A stretch of DNA of 7,958 nucleotides from Candidatus Delongbacteria bacterium (lineage in GTDB: Bacteria; JAGOEH01), in the NCBI GenBank assembly GCA_017997825.1, contig JAGOEH010000142.1:1-7958 (forward strand), written 5' to 3'. Positions 6,294 through 7,958 of the stretch are shown one piece after another (the stretch's first letter is position 1; every line of letters begins with the position of its first letter). The notes under the pieces are model-generated. The model did no database searches. It was not told where the DNA came from and saw nothing but the letters and a program-made list of their open reading frames with translations. The translations under genes and the position numbers were made by a program.

Positions 6294-7014
6294 CTTGATC
6301 GCCTTTGGGCTTTTCATGGCGGCCTGGAGTGTGCTGGCTCTTTTTTTCGATGATTATATTATTCCTTCTCCCCATGCGGTCTATCAAATTTCCGGGGAGC
6401 TATGGAACCGGGATTTCGCTATCCACCTCTATGCCACCCTGCATCGTGTTTTATTGGGATTCAGTGGGGCGTTTCTGCTGGGCACTTTTCTGGGACTGGT
6501 ATCCTATTCATTCCGAATCAAGGAATACATGGAAACAACGCTGGTATTGTTCGAAGTGTTGCCGGGGATCATCATCGGAATTATTTTTTTGTTGATATTC
6601 GGCACCGGAGATCCGGCACCGATAGCCCTGATCATATGCTTAACGACGCCGCTGGTAGCCATCAATACGGCCAATACCCTGCTTAAAAAGAACCTGTTGC
6701 TGGAGCAGATGATTCTTGTTTCCGGCGGAGGCAAAACCCAGATTATCAAAGATCTGTATATACCATCCCTGATCCCGACGTTACGAGCCAATGCCACGAT
6801 CGGAATGGGATCCGCCGTAAAAATTGTTGTTTTGGGGGAGTTCATCGCAACCGAAAATGGCATCGGGTATCTGCTAAATATTTCCAAGATCTATTTCAAC
6901 ATGAAAGCCGTCTTTTTTTATCTGGTGATATTATTGCTGTTAATCCTGATTTTTCAAATTCTGATCGGGATACTTTTTACGCTTCTCTTTCAACGCTTTT
7001 TATACCCGGATTAG
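6253..7014 (+). CDS. ABC transporter permease (binding-protein-dependent, SsuC/TauC-like)
   Basis: The inner-membrane channel subunit of the importer, 253 residues, the usual length for this type. Hydrophobic segments consistent with about six helices are visible, the clearest near 14-31, 66-86, 97-116, 124-138 and 218-245. The cytoplasmic EAA-type coupling loop lies at about 151-175 (EQMILVSGGGKTQ ending LIP) and is followed by a GEFIATENGIGYLL segment typical of nitrate/sulfonate/taurine permeases. The loop departs from the EAA...G consensus (E-Q-M...S-G). The ATG at 6253 has a weak GGAAAA (6240-6245) seven bases upstream and lies within the binding-protein gene. The stop is five bases before the ATPase ATG. 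It would pair with the ATPase encoded next; the transported compound is unknown. Confidence 0.92.
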   Translation: MNHLRIFSISLRNNLIAFGLFMAAWSVLALFFDDYIIPSPHAVYQISGELWNRDFAIHLYATLHRVLLGFSGAFLLGTFLGLVSYSFRIKEYMETTLVLFEVLPGIIIGIIFLLIFGTGDPAPIALIICLTTPLVAINTANTLLKKNLLLEQMILVSGGGKTQIIKDLYIPSLIPTLRANATIGMGSAVKIVVLGEFIATENGIGYLLNISKIYFNMKAVFFYLVILLLLILIFQILIGILFTLLFQRFLYPD

Positions 7015-7019
7015 ATGAA

Positions 7020-7691
7020 ATGCTGCAGGTCAATCGGATCACCAAAAATTTCCATGCCTCCAACCCGGTAATCTCGAATTTAAGTTTCGAAATTGTATCG
7101 GAGGAACGGGTTTGTCTTTTTGCCCCGTCCGGATCGGGCAAAAGTGTTTTGCTTCGAATTCTGGCCGGATTGGATCCTCACTATCAGGGGCAGTTCCATT
7201 TTGATAGCTCTTCATTGGGGGTTGTGTTTCAGGAACCGGCATTATTTTGGTACAAGACGATCCGAGAAAACATACTGTATGCATTAAGGCTTCAGCGAAA
7301 GGGTATTGGGCCGGAGGAGGAGAAGCAAATGGAGGAATGGCTCGAGGTGACCGGGTTGAAGGGATATGAAGCTTACTATCCGTATGCGGTTTCTGGAGGT
7401 ATGAAGCAGAAAGCCTCCATTATCCGCTGTTTTTTACCCTCACCCCGCATGGTTCTGTTGGATGAGCCGTTTCATTCGATTGATATCCGATCCAAATCAC
7501 GGATTATCGATCATATACTCCGGATCCAACCGGCGCCTACTATTGTAATGACGACTCACAATCTGGACGAAATACCATTACTGGCCAATCGGCTGTTATT
7601 GTTCAAATCTACGCCTTTGTCGGATTATCAGAGTGTCGGCCTATCGCCTGACATCAGTCTCCAGGCTTTAACGGCTCTGATATTGAAATAA
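7020..7691 (+). CDS. ABC transporter ATP-binding protein
   Basis: The cytoplasmic motor of the importer, 223 residues, a short form with little beyond the nucleotide-binding domain. All catalytic motifs are intact: Walker A APSGSGKS (35-42), Q-loop Q71, signature SGGMKQK (125-131), Walker B MVLLDEP (144-150, with E149) and switch H180. The SGGM signature is typical of nitrate/sulfonate/taurine importers. The region between Walker A and the Q-loop is compact. No Shine-Dalgarno sequence precedes the ATG, and the permease stop lies only five bases upstream, so reinitiation by terminating ribosomes is likely. Glycogen synthase begins 39 bp downstream. Confidence 0.93.
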   Translation: MLQVNRITKNFHASNPVISNLSFEIVSEERVCLFAPSGSGKSVLLRILAGLDPHYQGQFHFDSSSLGVVFQEPALFWYKTIRENILYALRLQRKGIGPEEEKQMEEWLEVTGLKGYEAYYPYAVSGGMKQKASIIRCFLPSPRMVLLDEPFHSIDIRSKSRIIDHILRIQPAPTIVMTTHNLDEIPLLANRLLLFKSTPLSDYQSVGLSPDISLQALTALILK

Positions 7692-7730
7692 GGTCAAGGC
7701 AAGCTTTTCTATCCATAAGGAGTAACGATC

Positions 7731-7958
7731 ATGGCATCCAAATCCAAGACACCATCATCTCGGCCCAATCGGAAAGCGGGACAGCCGCCGACGGGTTCCT
7801 CGTCGCGGCCGGAGTCCGTCTCTCAGTCAACATCCCAGCCGCAATCCCCACCCCAACCCTTGAGAATTGTCATGATCAGCCCCGAATGTGTTCCGCTGGC
7901 CAAAACCGGGGGATTAGCGGATGTAGTCGGCGCTTTGCCGATCGCTTTAAAGCGGATG
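7731..7958 (+). CDS. glgA: Glycogen synthase, N-terminal part (runs off window)
   Basis: GlgA (GT5 family) transfers glucose from ADP-glucose to the growing end of glycogen in the cytoplasm. Only 76 codons are visible. Residues 44-76 are the canonical start of the enzyme ([27 protein letters not shown]), including the K58-T-G-G-L sugar-nucleotide-binding motif. They are preceded by about 43 residues rich in Ser, Pro, Gln, Lys and Arg that look disordered and are absent from typical GlgA, which begins a few residues before the first strand. The extension seems real: the ATG at 7731 has a strong AAGGAG (7717-7722) eight bases upstream, whereas the internal Met48 lies within the first strand. 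The 39-bp gap to the ATPase gene has no terminator and no clear promoter, so co-transcription is possible. Confidence 0.92.
   Translation, partial: MASKSKTPSSRPNRKAGQPPTGSSSRPESVSQSTSQPQSPPQPLRIVMISPECVPLAKTGGLADVVGALPIALKRM

Overview
The window is about 50% GC and gene-dense. It comes from a bacterium that I cannot place to species. A predicted lipoprotein signal with a relaxed lipobox (Leu-Ile-Asn-Cys) and a periplasmic-type ABC uptake system suggest a diderm cell, and a non-proteobacterial lineage such as a spirochaete or an FCB-group relative would fit. That placement is a weak inference. There are nine genes. I saw no tRNA, rRNA, CRISPR array or insertion sequence.

Left end (1-1001, minus strand): the 5' part of an alkaline-phosphatase-family lipoprotein, cut by the window edge. 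A divergent intergenic region of about 400 bp (1002-1397) follows. It carries a good minus-strand promoter for the phosphatase (TTGCGC-17-TATAAT) and a good plus-strand promoter with an extended -10 for the next gene (TTGTCA-16-TATATT). It also holds inverted repeats that could form competing hairpins.

First plus-strand cluster (1398-4960): an SDF/DAACS-family amino acid symporter with unusual substrate-site residues. It overlaps by 23 bp a stomatin-like SPFH protein ending in a GYF_2 domain. Next comes a protein with two zinc ribbons and a C-terminal membrane anchor. The last two resemble YdjI and YdjG of the Bacillus subtilis PspA-associated membrane-stress complex, so the cluster may link a transporter to membrane surveillance.

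Second plus-strand cluster (promoter at 4998-5026; genes 5087-7691): a small, extremely acidic protein of unknown function, then a complete ABC importer (secreted binding protein, permease, ATPase). The genes overlap or nearly touch (14 bp overlap, 41 bp overlap, 5 bp gap), which implies translational coupling. The importer looks like the nitrate/sulfonate/taurine (NMT1/SsuA) type, but its substrate cannot be read from the sequence. Glycogen synthase (glgA) starts 39 bp later with its own strong ribosome binding site and runs off the right end. It has a disordered N-terminal extension of about 43 residues.

The points most worth a second look are the rewired binding site of the symporter, its overlap with the SPFH/zinc-ribbon pair, the acidic protein coupled to the ABC importer, and a roughly ninefold excess of the hexamer ATCCGG/CCGGAT across the window.
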